This document shows positions 24,550 to 38,304 of a stretch of DNA of 64,000 nt, piece after piece. This DNA comes from Epiperipatus broadwayi (lineage: Eukaryota > Onychophora > Udeonychophora > Euonychophora > Peripatidae). Location of the stretch: contig JAQFVV010006246.1 in the NCBI GenBank assembly GCA_028023455.1, positions 2,593,501-2,657,500 of the forward strand, read 5' to 3'. Position 1 is the first letter of the stretch, and each line of letters begins with the position of its first letter. The notes below the pieces were generated by a model, which saw only the letters and a program-made list of their open reading frames with translations, was not told the origin of the DNA and made no database searches. The position numbers were made by a program, and so were the translations under genes.

Positions 24550-26028
24550 ATGTTATGTCAAGAAAAGGTTGCATCTAACTATGGTCGGACCTAGTGTCTT
24601 CATGTAAGATGCTGGAGATGACACAATGAAGTACATGACTCATGATTACATCTATCTTTAACAGGCTAGACCAACCCTCATCTATCAAATCTACATGCAA
24701 TTTAAGTCAGTTCATCTAACATCTCACTATTCTCTTTTGGATCCATTGCCTCAGAATTTGAACTCGGGAAGAATTTGCATTTGACTCTCTTGACAGGGAT
24801 GTACCTATGCAGACTATTAATCAATAATTTAATTAGCTTATCCTATTTATTAGTAAGGAATAACCTTGATTTAACATGCTCATCAAACAATAATGTGTGT
24901 GTGCATATGTAAAATATTGGTTATAGGATTGAATGTAAGTGCTGGATAAACAAACCAGAGAGACCTTATCAATTAAACAAAACTTCATAATATTTATTTA
25001 CAAAAACAAAAATTTATATAAACATAGAACAAATTGTCAATCAATGTGAATAAAAAAATTCAAAAAATATTTACAAGTGAAAAAGATATATTCTTCTGTA
25101 CTTTCAAATTCTATGTCTATGATGCGCATTTATCATATTGTTACATAATCAAATTAAACTTACTTATCTCCTATTTCCCATAATAGATACACATAATTTA
25201 GACATTTATATTGCCAAAAGTAATGAAAACTTTATTAGAATAAATGAGATTCCTGACTAACTAAATTAAAAATTTAAGGGCAACTCAAGATGCAGTATGC
25301 AGTTCTAGATGTGGAAGTTGGTTGATCTCAAAATAATTATCTTGCATATATCATAAAAGAAATATAATAAAGAAACAATACATTATGTGATATTAAAGAA
25401 TATTAACTACAAGCATTAGTCATTTATTCATTGGAAATATCTAAGAATACTATTAGTAAAACATATAATACATTATATAAATGGTCATGTCATGTTGTGG
25501 CATTGATTATGTTTTTTTATTAATTTAAAAGAGAAAAACTCTTACCAATTGAATACTCAGTTTAAGCTCACGATTTTACAGTCATGGATGAAAATGTCAA
25601 GCATCATTTAAGTACCTAAAATTTTATTAAAAGAAAAAAAAGACTTTTCAACCATCTCATCTTCACATTTTCTTATGTTGGACTGTTCCAAACTGTTAAA
25701 TTAGACCATTAGTACTTTCATAATATAAGACTGAGATAATAATAATAAAAAAAAGATATATTTATAACAAAAAAAAAATTATATTTGCAACATTTCATGA
25801 ATCGATATGATCAGGCACAATTATTCATCATAGTCCTTCTTACATAACAGTTCTTACAATTTATGCATTCTTTTTAATTATAAATGTTAATGACTCCTTA
25901 TTGATTCTGAATAGCACATTCTGAACATATTTATATTGGCAGTGTGTGGTTTTGTTTTATTCCTCATGTAGATTTCCATCATGTGTGGACCCAGCTTATC
26001 AGGCACTTCAATGTAGACAGATAGATAT
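24550..26028. other. AT-rich stretch, no recognised gene
   Basis: It is likely the body of the unit starting TGTAACAGTCCGGTCG at 24534. A TTTGAACTCGG block near 24758 resembles an inverted tRNA B box and recurs near 28707. No open frame or splice-bounded exon was seen. Confidence 0.4.
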
Positions 26029-26062
26029 TGAAACTAAGATTCAAGGTTGAATCTTAGTTTCA
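26029..26062. repeat. 16 bp stem hairpin
   Basis: TGAAACTAAGATTCAA, a GG loop, then the exact reverse complement. It overlaps the first copy of a 42 bp tandem duplication. Confidence 0.9.
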
Positions 26063-26124
26063 CCATAGTCACATTTATTCTATCAAGGTTGAATCTTAGT
26101 TTCACCATAGTCACATTTATTCTA
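26041..26124. repeat. 42 bp exact tandem duplication
   Basis: Two adjacent identical copies start TCAAGGTTGAATC and end TTATTCTA, at 26041-26082 and 26083-26124. Confidence 0.9.
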
Positions 26125-27930
26125 TCATCTCCTAACCACCCTACCTAAATTTAAACCCTCAATATTGGACTGTGTGCATGTAATAGTATTAGTTATATGT
26201 ATAAAAACCTTGTTAAATATGCCTCATGCACACACACTCCAATATGAAATATTAATGCACTGAAATTAATTATTAAATCTAGAATATTTAATATTTTGCA
26301 TTAATTATTATTTAGGTCAAATTTATATAGCATTTTAATTTATAAAATCTAAAAAAGTTGTTTTTAACCTTTTAAATATATAAGTGTATTAAAAATAGAA
26401 ATTCCCTACTAAGTATTCTTGTAAGTCATAATGAGTGGGGAGAGAAACAATAGAAGAGAGAGAAATGTTCCTAAAACCTTTTAATTATTTAAAAAAAAAC
26501 ATCTGCAGGATAATGATGTCATAGGTAAAATATGTAATAGAGTAAAGTAAAATGTTCAGATTGAAATGACAAATGGAACATGTGCTCTTAATGCATTGTT
26601 TTACCTGCAAGTATTTTAAAAGTGAACCTGAAAGGCGAGCAAACAAATACACAATGCTTGCTGTATCTGTGAGATAAAGAAAAAAAGGTATATAAAGTTT
26701 GGTTTAAAGAAAAAGAGGGCTATCTATCTATCTATCTGAGTCTCCAAATGTCGAGCTAACTTAATGTCAAATGTCTAATCTGCCATCTGCTTTTTAGTAA
26801 AATAAGTTTTTCACGTATAACATTGCAATGCCTGAGTAGTAGGCATTAGCTATTCTCCTCTTAGTGGGAGATGCACTGGATCCCCTACTTGCTTTAAAAT
26901 GACTTAAATCATTTGTTGTAATCCATCTACTGCTGCCTAATCAACTGCCACTTACAATTATGATCATTTGAATGAACTATTAATGGAAAACTACTGTGCT
27001 ATCATTCCTGAATGAGAAGACCTTTTGGAAATGTACATGTTTTGTTTAAACCCAAGGTAATTGGTACCCAAAACCTCTTAAGAACTTTCATGCTCTTTAT
27101 TCAAACTAGAACTATTATCTTTAATTTGTAATGTTGTTATTCAGAATTCCTCTGAATGTAAATCTTTTTAAACCACTAAACTTTTTAAAATCTGTAACCT
27201 TGTAATGTTTAATGACTATGATTTTTCCTTTTCTTTGGGTATTCAATTCCATATTTATTAATTTATTGATGTAATTAATTTTATGCCTCAATAATTTCCG
27301 ACCTAGCCTCTTAACTCTGTTAAATGTTAGCCTTTGCCAAAGGTGTGAAGTTATTAAATAATATATTTTTAGTAAACTCGTCTTATATTTATGAATCAGC
27401 TAGCTCGGAAATTATAAAATCTTTATATTTTGTAAATTATTTCTTGGATGTGTCTCATTTTATATTAATATGCTTTCTTGTATTGTCAAATAGTTAAATG
27501 AATTATCTTAGCTTCAGAGATGCATCTAACTTTCATGATTAGTTATAAGTGTGGGTGTACCATAATTTGTGTGGGTGGATATCTTAGCTTAGCAATAGAA
27601 ATATGCTAGAATTATAATCTTTATCCCTTTATTATTAATTTCGATTGGTATCCATTGAATTTGACTTTATAATTAAACCAATCTAATGTTAATTGAGGGT
27701 TTGTAAGTTAATCATTCATAAATGTGGGTCTTGGGAGTGATCATTTTTTAGCAATTAAATATAAATCTTGTTCTATTATAAATGATAGATGTTATTACTG
27801 AGTGATGCCAAAGTTTTTCTCTTATTTTAAGCCAGGGAAATCACCGGATACTTATGTTTATAGGTATTGTTCTGCTCCATTAGGAAGGGCATAGTTCAAA
27901 GTGCTCCTATGGAAAGCTGTGTCCATTATG
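26125..27930. other. AT-rich stretch, possible LTR remnant
   Basis: It has no gene. TATATAAA at 26689-26696, a (TATC)n tract near 26713 and a GC-richer segment up to about 26930 recall the TATA-bearing middle of the LTR units elsewhere. No second copy was recognised, so this is left unassigned. Confidence 0.3.
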
Positions 27931-28022
27931 TGGTTGGGTGGTTAGTGGCAGAAGCTCCCGCTCACCCAGATTTACTTATATGACTGGTCTTGTAGAGTCC
28001 CTGGTAGAAATCCCGCTCACGA
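27931..28022 (+). repeat. tRNA-Gly-like relic (possible SINE)
   Basis: GGTGGTTAGTGGCAGAAGC resembles the D-arm/A-box part of glycine tRNA genes (GGTGGTT-AGTGG-AGAA), and about 50 bp later CCCTGGTAGAAATCCC resembles a degraded B box. It cannot fold as a good tRNA. It is either a tRNA pseudogene or the head of a tRNA-derived SINE. Confidence 0.3.
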
Positions 28023-28849
28023 GTTTATATTTCCCTCCTGGCTTAAATCTCAAAGTTTTGCTCCATTATATCATTCTATGGCATCTCTATCAATACCACC
28101 TCTCGTCTAGTTAAGAATTCTTTTATTCTCTGCTTATGATTTCCCTTCCCAAACCTCCCATGTTCTTTGCCCTCAAATAACAGGCCTTCTGTAGAATTAA
28201 TCATTAATATAAAACTTTATATATATATATATAATCTATTGTTGGGATAATTGAATTTGCAACCGCATATCTCGTTCAACTTTTCTCTCACACAACAGCT
28301 AATGTATTTAGTCTGAGGCATGAAATAACATTTTGCTACCATCAAATACCCAAAGGGACAGGTCGAATGCTTTATGTAGTAATAATGTAAGCTCATGCCA
28401 TATTAGGATTATTGACTAAGATCAAACTCCATGTCTGTAAATAAATTTATATTAATATTAAATATAGTTTTAAATTATATCTACATGTCTATTTCCTTAA
28501 TGCCTTATAGCCATAGTGTCTCGTGTCAAAATCAATCAAATATAACTAGGTCATTCATTAGATTTAAAATAATAATTAGTTGTAATAGAATTTAGTTAGA
28601 GTCATGTGCATCTCCCTGACCTCTGTGGCCTAAAAGATGTTTGCTAATGTGGTGGCAAGTATGTTATCCCATAGTTATATGTTGTGTAATCAATGTACTA
28701 GATTTGAACTCGGCATTTCAGGCCCTGAACCCACCTGTAGTCCTGCTCTTTGACAGTAGTGTAGGGAAGATGCTACTGGTTAATGAGATAGATGAATTCT
28801 GACCATTACAATATTAATTTCACATGGATGTGATGTGATGCATTGTGAC
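28023..28849. other. AT-rich stretch, no recognised gene
   Basis: It contains a (TA)n tract near 28217-28233. A GATTTGAACTCGG block at about 28703 (an inverted B-box-like motif, as at 24758) could mark a SINE on the minus strand. No coding region was found. Confidence 0.4.
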
Positions 28850-31610
28850 TTCTCCTTATACGGAGTCAGGAATCTCACAGCAGCTATTCCCAGAGAAACT
28901 TGTTAGCCACTTTATCTTCACTTTCCATTCTCCACCCTAAGTTTTCCCATAATTTGCTTCATCCCATTTCCACAACATAATCTTTGTCAACTCCATGACC
29001 TTCATATCTAAATCCCCCTTTTCCAAAACCTAGCATAAAAACCAATAACTTACTTTCTGTATAATCACTTTGTTCATATTTAATCTTCCATAACTTCATT
29101 ATTTGTACCCTTTCTGCTTTCAAGCATTTACATTGAAGTAACAGATGCCTAATATTTTCTATGCCTTCCTTACACAACTTGCAAACTAAATCACCTATAT
29201 TTTTCCATTTATGTTATATTCCCTTGTTGCTAAAGATCCCGTTCGAGCCTTAAACATAACTCATACCCAATGTTCCATTTACTTCTATATATATTTAAAC
29301 TCATTTTACTCTCCATGCTAGTTCTCCATCTCTCCAACTCCCTATTTTTTATTAATGCATCTATTCTTCGATCCCACTCCTTACCACTATAACACTCAAC
29401 AATCCTCCTAACGCAATCATCCCACCTTTTGTACAAGTATACTGACATAAATTCTTTATCCAAATTTTCTGCATACTGCATTACCTTTTTCACCCATCTT
29501 ATTGCCTGCCCTTTACATGTAACCCAATTAAATACTATTTTGGCTATTCTTTTATTATCCATAAAGTGCAATTTACTGAACATTTTCAATTTGCTTTTTG
29601 CATCCCTCCTTGAATTTTCTCCTTTGCTGTCCACACCTCTGCATTTAATGCATGTCTTTCTACTTCCCTTTGTACTTTTTCTAAGTAATCTAATATCCCT
29701 TTACTAACACATAATGCATCATTGCCATATGTTAACCCTGCTGCCACTTTCTTCCATACACTTCTAGCTACATTATATTTATTATATGAAAACACTGTTA
29801 ATTTCTTTATCACTCCCTTTCTTTTCTTTGCTTCATTTATCAATTTTTTCTCCCATTCATCCAAGCAATTTTTCTTATTACTCAAGATGATTCCCAAATA
29901 ACTATATCTATTCACCACACTTAACTTTATACCCTCCCTCCCAATAAGAAATTTTTGTCTTCTCTTTCCACAGTATTCAACATCATTATATTTGATTTTT
30001 CTTCATTAAATTTTTATCCCCATATTTTTACCCACCCTTGCACATGTCCTCAGCATAACTTCCATATCTTCTTTTTTCTGCACACAAAAAGACATCATCC
30101 TAAAACAAAAGGACCCGACAATGTATATACTCTTTTGCCACCTATTAACCATATTTCTATCCGTCTTCCTAGTCTTTCTACTGCTCTCTCTCCATTTTAC
30201 TCAAATACAACACTAACAAAATAGGTGATATAGGGCATTCTTGCCTTAGTCCCATCCCATTTTTAACTTTAACTGATTCTATATCCCCTAATTGATATGT
30301 ATAGTAATTATTTTCATATAATTTCTTAATAACATCTACTAAAGCTTCATCCATTCCCAGATTTGCTAAACTCATCAATAATCTATTTTTATTCACTCTA
30401 TCATATGCCTTCTCTATATCTATAAATCTCATATATAACTGTCTACCTGAATTCCTACTCATATCCATAAGTTGTGTAACTACAAATAAACTATCTCTTA
30501 TATGCCTATCTGACCTAAAACCTCCTTGCATTTCCCCCACTAGATTATTATCTTCCATTCATTTTGCAACTCTTCCAGCCACCATATATAAAAAAACTTT
30601 ATATAAAACTGATGTTACCACTATTGGTCTATAATTATTTAACTTTCTATGATCCTTACTTTTTCCTTTAAATAATAATCTTATTCTCATATTACTCCAA
30701 CTACCTGGAAAACCTCTCTTCTGTGCCATCTTATTAAAACATGATAGTAACTTTACTTTTGCCATACAACCAACTCTGCTGCCCATCCATCTAAACCTTT
30801 TGCCTTACCATTTCTCAATTTCTTTCCTGCCTCATTCAGTTCATTTTCAGTAAACCTAATATTCCCATTACTATATGCTTTCATATTTTCTATCCCTTTG
30901 TCCTTCACATCTAACATCTTTTTTATATCCATTACATAACCATTCAATATTCTCTCTAATTCTTCTCTAGAGCTACACTCTATTTCCTCCTCATCCAATA
31001 ATACTATCTCTCTCCACCCAAATTTCTCCTTTTAATGTAATTCCAAAAGTTTTTACTCTCATTTCTTTCACTTTTATTAATATCATCCAATAATTTATTA
31101 TTTAGTTTCATTCTCTTTTTATAATTATCTATTTTAGCTAACTTCTTCTTTTCTAAGTACTTTTTTCATTTAGCATTAATATCTTTTTCACTTTCTTTGT
31201 TCCTAATATTCTCTGTATGCTTTTTTCCTCTCTTTTACACTTTTACTAACTCTCATTTTTTATTACTTTTATTCTTCTGAATATTCTCCTCTAAAACTCT
31301 ATTTGCCACTTTTTCTATTTCATCACACCAGCCCTCATACTCATTTCCAAACAACTCTTACATGGTTTCTTCAATTTGCATTTTATACTCTTCCAACTTA
31401 TTCTTATTATTCACTCTCTATCCACATCTTTCACCATTGTTTCTACTTTTATTTCTATTTTCCATCACAGTACTAACCATTTCAATTACAAAGAAATTAT
31501 GATCACTATTACATACTCTTTCTTCATTGCCAAACACCTTAATTTTCCATACTTTATTCATTCCCTCTTGGTCATAGCAGTGGATAAATGCTCCACCTGA
31601 TGACAATCAT
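28850..31610 (-). pseudogene. 5'-truncated, decayed LINE ORF2 (endonuclease end, RT, C-terminal)
   Basis: Reading leftward on the minus strand, the pieces fall in LINE order. The endonuclease end has SDHNFFVI (31418-31606). A pre-RT block has KKLRNGKAKGLDGW (30753-30998). RT block 2 has NNYRPI (30559-30786), and motif A has FIDIEKAYDRVN and motif B GLRQECPISPILL (30178-30558). A degraded F-x-DDVFL catalytic box lies near 30090, then RYSYLGIILSN (29586-29918). A Cys/His segment HLLLQCKCL (28959-29177) ends at a stop at 28956. Many stops and frameshifts break it. The family looks like an APE-type non-LTR element; the exact clade is not certain. In life it would copy its RNA into nicked DNA. The 5' part is missing, as expected from incomplete reverse transcription. 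Confidence 0.85.
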
Positions 31611-32765
31611 TCTAGCCAAAATATATCATATTTTTCAATATATATACAGGTTTACATATACATATGTGGTTCACATTTACAATATATATATATAGAATAG
31701 TTATTTATTGTTTGTGACATTGGCTATATAACATATTCCTGTCATTAAAATTTTAACTAAATAAACTGATCTAATTTCTTTTTTAATTTTTTAAAAAAAA
31801 ATCATAATATATTTTTTTAAATTTATAAGTTATTTTAAACTTAACTGATAAAAAGTCCTCTGTTTGCTTCCTTATTTTTTTAAATGGCAAATAAATAAGT
31901 AATAATGGCATTTGTGGAAACACTGATTCAAAAAATGTCCATTTTGTAAAAAAATGTTATTAAAATAACTGCTTTAACCAAGTTGACTTTTCATGTCAAA
32001 TGCACAATTTTAAAAGAAAGAGTTGTAATTGTTTTTCTTTTTTATACCTGGTGTCATTTCCATTGTTTATTTGCAGAGCGTGCCTATTGTTGCTTTATAT
32101 AAATATTGTGATTATTGATTCATTTGAAAAAAACAACAAAATAAAAATAAAATTAATAATATTATTATCCCCTTTCTTATATTAGGTTTCTTAATATCAT
32201 ACTTGACCTGTTTTTTATTGCTATGACTGTTTTTTATCATTCAAGTCATTGTTTATATTTATAATAGACACACAAAATATTAAACATAATACAATTATTA
32301 ATATACTGTATATATAAATTTGTATGAACTTTTCTAATGTTTATATTTTTTTTATTAAACTCTAGACTTAATTTTATTACTAATATATATATATATGATT
32401 TTATGGTAAACAACCTATTATTCACAATATTTAATATACAATTGGTACACTGTCATAACTATTTATACATTTATATTTTTAAAAGTGTTCTAGCAAAACT
32501 TTATTTACTTTATATTAATATCTTAATTAAACAAATAATCCAATATTTCAGGTGGCTAAGGTTTGTGTAGGTGCGATTTTAAGCTATCCTCACATTATAT
32601 ATATATGTTTTCAATCTCCTATTACTTTGAATATACATCTTTACAGAATAGAGTTTATGAATTAGTGAAACTGCTTTAAGGTTAAAAATATTTGTATTCT
32701 GCAATAGTATACTAATTGTCAATGGTGTTATGGTATAATTGTTTAATTTTTTGTATATTTTTCAG
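31611..32765. other. AT-rich intron-like stretch
   Basis: It lies upstream of a CUB exon and is probably intron. It has (AT)n tracts near 31682 and 32388. The preceding exon of the CUB gene was looked for here and not found. Confidence 0.5.
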
Positions 32766-32912
32766 GTGGTCAATCTGGAAATATTGGTACTTTATGTCCA
32801 CAGGTACCAATACCTAAAAGAATTATACTTCCTTTTTCTTCTTTACGTATAATATTTTCATCTTTTTATCTAAATTCATTACACGGATTTAATGCTACAT
32901 ACTCATTCAGCA
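32766..32912 (+). CDS. Exon: second half of a CUB domain, multi-CUB (cubilin-like) protein
   Basis: The exon is bounded by TTTTTCAG and a consensus donor GTAAGT. It begins with two bases completing a codon (phase 1) and ends with one base (phase 1). The 48 full codons include GQSGNIGTLCPQVPIPKR, IIFSSFYLNS and GFNATYSFS. This is the C-terminal half of a CUB domain: the fourth Cys (usually CG, here CP), the L-x-I-x-F strand with S-F after it, and the closing GF-x-A-x-Y. CUB domains are about 110-residue extracellular beta sandwiches that bind proteins, often with calcium. The end phase fits the exon at 48203 exactly. Direct CUB-to-CUB contact with no linker favours a cubilin-like receptor over tolloid- or CSMD-type proteins, but the gene cannot be named from two exons. 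The first half of this domain was not found upstream. Confidence 0.88.
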
Positions 32913-33170
32913 GTAAGTTTTAATTTTTTTTTTTTGTATGTTTATAACTTTTTAAAAAAGTTTTGAGTATATAAAAATCTGTGGGATGTAAACTGTAAGG
33001 ATAAATATAAATTTTCACATTATTAATACAATTAAATTTTTGAACTACAATACTACGAAAGTCATATCCTATTAAAATAAAAATTGCATTCCTGTATGAT
33101 CTAATAAATAACAATAGAACTTCTCTGATTATTTTAAACTGAAAAATAGTTCTGCTTCTAGCTTCATACA

Positions 33171-36100
33171 TTTATAGTATAGTCTTTGTATAACTAAAGA
33201 CCCTTACTAAAGTAGGTCTGCCATTTAGCTTAAAGTGGCTGAAACACGTTTATTGCTATTTACTAGATTGCTTAATTTCAGTTTATTCTTCTAGTTTAAA
33301 TTTTGGTGACCTGAATTTTTTATTATTATTATTACTAAGAAGTTTGTATTTAATATTATATATATTATATCATATCAAGAATGATGTTAAAATATCAAAA
33401 ACAAACTCTGCTAAGCCATGAATCAATCCAAATAAATGAGACTCAGCTAGCATGAATCAAAGTCACAAAGTACCACCCACTACTGATCTTATCTTTTATA
33501 CTACATTATATTAACCTTAACCATCAACAAATTCAAATAGATAAAAGAACCTTCAATTAATAGCAAAGATAAAAATATAAAAACAGACCCAGCTCACATG
33601 AACAACAGTAATAATATTAGGTCACATTATTAACTTTTTAAAACTAACTTGACTCAGCCTGAACATGAGCTTTGTAAACATCTATAAATAATAAATACTA
33701 TTATCTTCTTTGAATAAACTTGGCTAGCATGATCATGAGAATAATAGATATGCAAGAATTGTGGGGATCTAATATGGAAACCATCTCAGCTAGCATGAGC
33801 ATGAGTAAACATAAATAGAGGCTAAAAGGCACTACCGATATTTACACTAAATTATATCTCCTATGGCTAATAGTAATAATTACAAAATAGAATATTAGAA
33901 ACAAGTTTGGCTATTGTATGCATGAGTAAATCTAAAGGGAGAGATCACAAAGTGTGCATGAAGGTTATATTAAATATCATTTAAATAATCATCTTTAAGA
34001 TTTAAGGCAAAAATGTTACAAGATAAATTTAGTTTGCAATACCAATAAGTAGTTAAAGATAAGGTCTATGAAATGAATATGGAGTTAATATTATAAGTTG
34101 GATGATAAATGAATTAATATGTAGATGATTAAAAAGATGATGAAAGACAAATAATAATTAATTAATGAAAAATAAATGGACTTCAGAGTGAGGAAAAAGA
34201 AATGGAAATGTATTAGTGTAATGAATGATTAAGGTGCTCATAGAATGAGATCAATGAATGATGAATCAATTATAATAATGACTTAAGATAAAATGGAGGT
34301 GAAATAAAAAAAAGAAAAATATGAATGAGCTATTATAGCAATGTTGATGATGAAGAATGAGATTCTGAACTACAAAACTATTATTGTGTTAAACAATAGC
34401 AAGACAATAATGACTAAAAACAATAGGATTCTAAGCTTATGTAAAACAAAATATTTAGCCACAAAATTAAAATAGATTACAAGTTTTAAATTAGAAACAG
34501 TAACTTACATCTTGAAATTATACTGGATCAACTAAACAATAAGAATAAACATAAGAGATCAAGGCAACGCTTAATAAATAACTTCAGAAATAAAAATTAC
34601 AATAGATTCAAAATTGAGACAATAATTTACTTTTCTTAGGGTTCAAATAACATAAATATTACTATTTTAAAAGATATATTTGGATCAGCTGAGGGATTTT
34701 GCCACTATCCAAATATGACAAGCAAAGACAGCTCATAAAACAAAATCGAATTAATAAAGAACATTTGACAATTCCATACAATAATATGAACTTTAAATTT
34801 TATGAAGTATTAACAAATTTTTAATAAAGTGAATATAATACTACAAACCATGTTCTATTTAATAACCATGGGCAATATGATCAAGATCAGTGAATAATGC
34901 ATCTGATGATTTAGAGAACAGATTATTCCAACAACTAAATGTTTCATCTTTAAAATATTGGTTAAAAATAATGCATATGCTTAAGCTCAACATTGTCTTG
35001 ATCACTAAACCATAATGCTTTATATACTCTAAATCCAGAGCTTAACAAAATTTATTTTGATATGCTGATGCACAATAAAATCTATATTGAATTGATGATG
35101 ATTTTTATTATAACAGTAAAAATTATCTTGATGGCAATAGCAATAACAATATGGATAGTGATTAGCAATAAAGCCAAAGACAACTAAAAATATTTTCAAA
35201 CAAAATTTATTTACAAGTTTTGTGAATATACTAATAATAATTAAAGAAAACATACATAATCTTGGACTATTGTGACAGAAATTTACATATAACAAAACTT
35301 AATTACAACATTTTATGATTAAGGGGAAATCTCTTAGGATCTATTTAATACTTTAATAAATTATCTTTTAATTTATTATTACTCAAACTTATTACTCACA
35401 TGAGTTTATTGGACTTACTATGCATTTTATATTTTTAAATTATTACCTTTTAATTTGTTACTACTTAAATTTATTACTCACATTTAGTTTATTTAGCTTA
35501 CTATATATTTCATACTTTACCTATCTATTAATATCATGGTTCTAAGAACTTATCCACTTTAAATAAACACAGGCAATATATTTCAAAATCTCTATTCAAT
35601 GGTTAATAAGCCACTAATATTATTAAACGGGGTAACACAATAAATATACTTAAGATATAACAGTTTAAGCTACCATATATTACTAGAAACTATTGACTTC
35701 TTGTTTTAATCCATTTATTTAGGCTATTAAATAACCAACACTGCTTTCAGAGTAGGACTCTTTTAAGATTAAAGAAACTTATTAGCATTTTAAAACAAAT
35801 TGAGTATAAATGACATATAACATAAATTAATAGTATAGATGGAATCATCTCAAGTGGATAGGCATTAAATAATAATCTACTATAAAATAATTTTTAACTA
35901 ATATTATCTTTTAACATCATTTTGCTCTGTGCTAAGTACAATCTAATTCTCAAGTATCATATTTCAGAAGAATTCTGCTGTTATCGATACTAAATCATTA
36001 GAACTTAGGAATATAGAACATAATAAAACTTATGATATATCCAAAGATATAGTGGAATTGAACTAAGGCAAAGAGAATAAACTAACAACCAAGACCACAA

Positions 36101-37217
36101 TCATCTTGTGATTGCATATGGTCTGTAATCCTGGTATTACTTCTGGAGCACTTTTGGAAATATAAAATGAAGGGGCAATCAATCCCTTATTTAAATAATT
36201 ATACCAACATTGTTAGAAATATCAGTGTCACTTCTAGATCACCTTTAAGAATATGAGAATAAAGAAGGGGTGGTTAGTTTCATATTTAATAACTAGATCA
36301 ATACACTATAAGTATCTGCTCAAAGTTTGATGAGCATCATTCATGATTTCCCCATGATGGTCATTTATATCATCACTGAGGGAAAGAAAAGGTTCACCTG
36401 ATGTGATGCAACATGGACCTACCACATATTTCAAAATATTGTACACATCATTATCATTATTCAACATGATAATAGATAAATTTAATACTAACATTACTTA
36501 TCATGAATATATAAAGTCACTAGCAAAACAGAATATATTACTATTTGACACATAAAGATTATAACTATCATTATCAATTTGAAAACGACCCATAACTATA
36601 GCTGCCATTAGTTAATAATTAGCCAAGTACTACATATAAAAAATACCATATTTAACACATCTAAATTAGCTGAAGTTGAATACTTCCCATTTATTATTAT
36701 TATTCAACAATTGTAGCTTTTATCCTAGGAAGAAAAATATTAAGAATAAACTATAATAGTTTCTTACCTGCGTTCATATTTTAAACATGAATGAAATTTG
36801 CAACAAATAAGATTGCTTTACCTTTCTTTTTTTTATATCAAATTTACATTTATCATGTGTTTTATTTATTTTTACACAAACCAGTTTTTATATCTGTAAT
36901 AATAATATTTACAATATTATAAGACAAAACAGAGTATTAATGATAATAAAAGTCATTATATAAACTTGTTTTACATCTCTTCTTGCTAAACTAAGAGAAC
37001 GAAATATTGGTTGCAACCCTTTTTAAAATCTGTCACATTATATGATTGATAAATGTTCTTTTCCACATGGAATATAATTTATATTTTTTATCAATTTAAA
37101 CTCTAATTATAGTATGTTGCTGGATCTATAAACAATCATAGTTTCATCTATTAGCTTCAGCACTCTGTTATTCCTGAAATTAAAAAAAAAATTGAAGATA
37201 TTGATTCTTATTTTCAT
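33171..37217. other. Intronic AT-rich stretch
   Basis: No gene was seen. From about 33420 to 33930 a weak, diverged repetition of CTAGCATGA / ATGAGCATGAG words recurs every 100-200 bp, possibly a very old tandem array. The minus frames at 35029-35295 and 36306-36494 have no known domain. Confidence 0.4.
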
Positions 37218-38003
37218 CATATATATATATATTTCATATACTGTATTGACTAATGGCAATATTTAATAATTAACATATCAGAAATCCAATCCACAATATA
37301 ATAAACATAATAATTAATATAACAAAATTTAATTTGACATTTGATTTACTTTTAATGAGATTCTACAATTTAGTTTAATAAACATATCAATTCCATGTGT
37401 TAAATTGCAAGATAGTGTATTTAACTTTGCCCTAACTAAATTTTAAAGACAATGCTGGCAAAACTTCATATTAAAAGTCTTAATAAATATTTTATTAACT
37501 TTTATAAATTAATATCTTCATTTATATTATTTTATTAGGTATATATAATTTATAACTGTAATTTTATTTAATTGTAATATAACATTTTTCTTTCTTTTTT
37601 TTTTTTAATTTATTTACTCCACATAATAAAATTAATATAGTATAATAGAATTGTGACAGTTGAAATTAGATTTAGTTTAATATTTCACATTAGTTTAAAC
37701 ATATCATGAGTGCCTTATAAATTCAAAAACAGCAATAGAAGACATTAATATCTCATATTATAGTTCTGCTTATTTTTAAATTCATTCAAACTGAAAGTAC
37801 AAAATAATTTTCTTTTTTCTTGCCATCCCAGTAAATATAATAATTAAAACAGTTATAAAATAAAGTGTAAAATTTCATGCTTAAGAACTTCTTAGTTTGT
37901 TTAAATGTGGAGTCCATTTTGGCACTTTTTCTTCCAATATGTCTACCAGTTTTAAATGTGAACTTTTGATGATTATCAATTAATGTTAGTGATGTGTTTC
38001 ATG

Positions 38004-38011
38004 TATATAAG
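38004..38011 (+). promoter_or_regulatory. TATA box of putative LTR
   Basis: TATATAAG lies about 770 bp after the (AT)n boundary and 800 bp before the TTACA end. Confidence 0.4.
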
Positions 38012-38230
38012 TCAAAATGGAGTTCCTACTTCATTAGTTGCAAGTTAAAAAACAATTTGATTCGATTTTTAATTCAAATTTACTTTTTAATAATTTTCAG
38101 CTTCTAAGTTCTTTGTTAATTTAATTCTTCCATGTTGGTCTCAAGTTCTCCTATTCTTCCTAATTGTTCTCCTGTTCTCTTCCCTGTGAAAATCTATGTT
38201 AGCCTATTTATAAACTTTTATCAGAGAGCA

Positions 38231-38304
38231 TTATTGTACAAACTAACAAACATAAATTAACATACAATTATTGTACAAACTAACAAACATAAATTAACAT
38301 ACAA
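38231..38304. repeat. 37 bp exact tandem duplication
   Basis: Two adjacent identical copies start TTATTGTACAAACTAAC and end ACATACAA (38231-38267 and 38268-38304). Confidence 0.9.
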
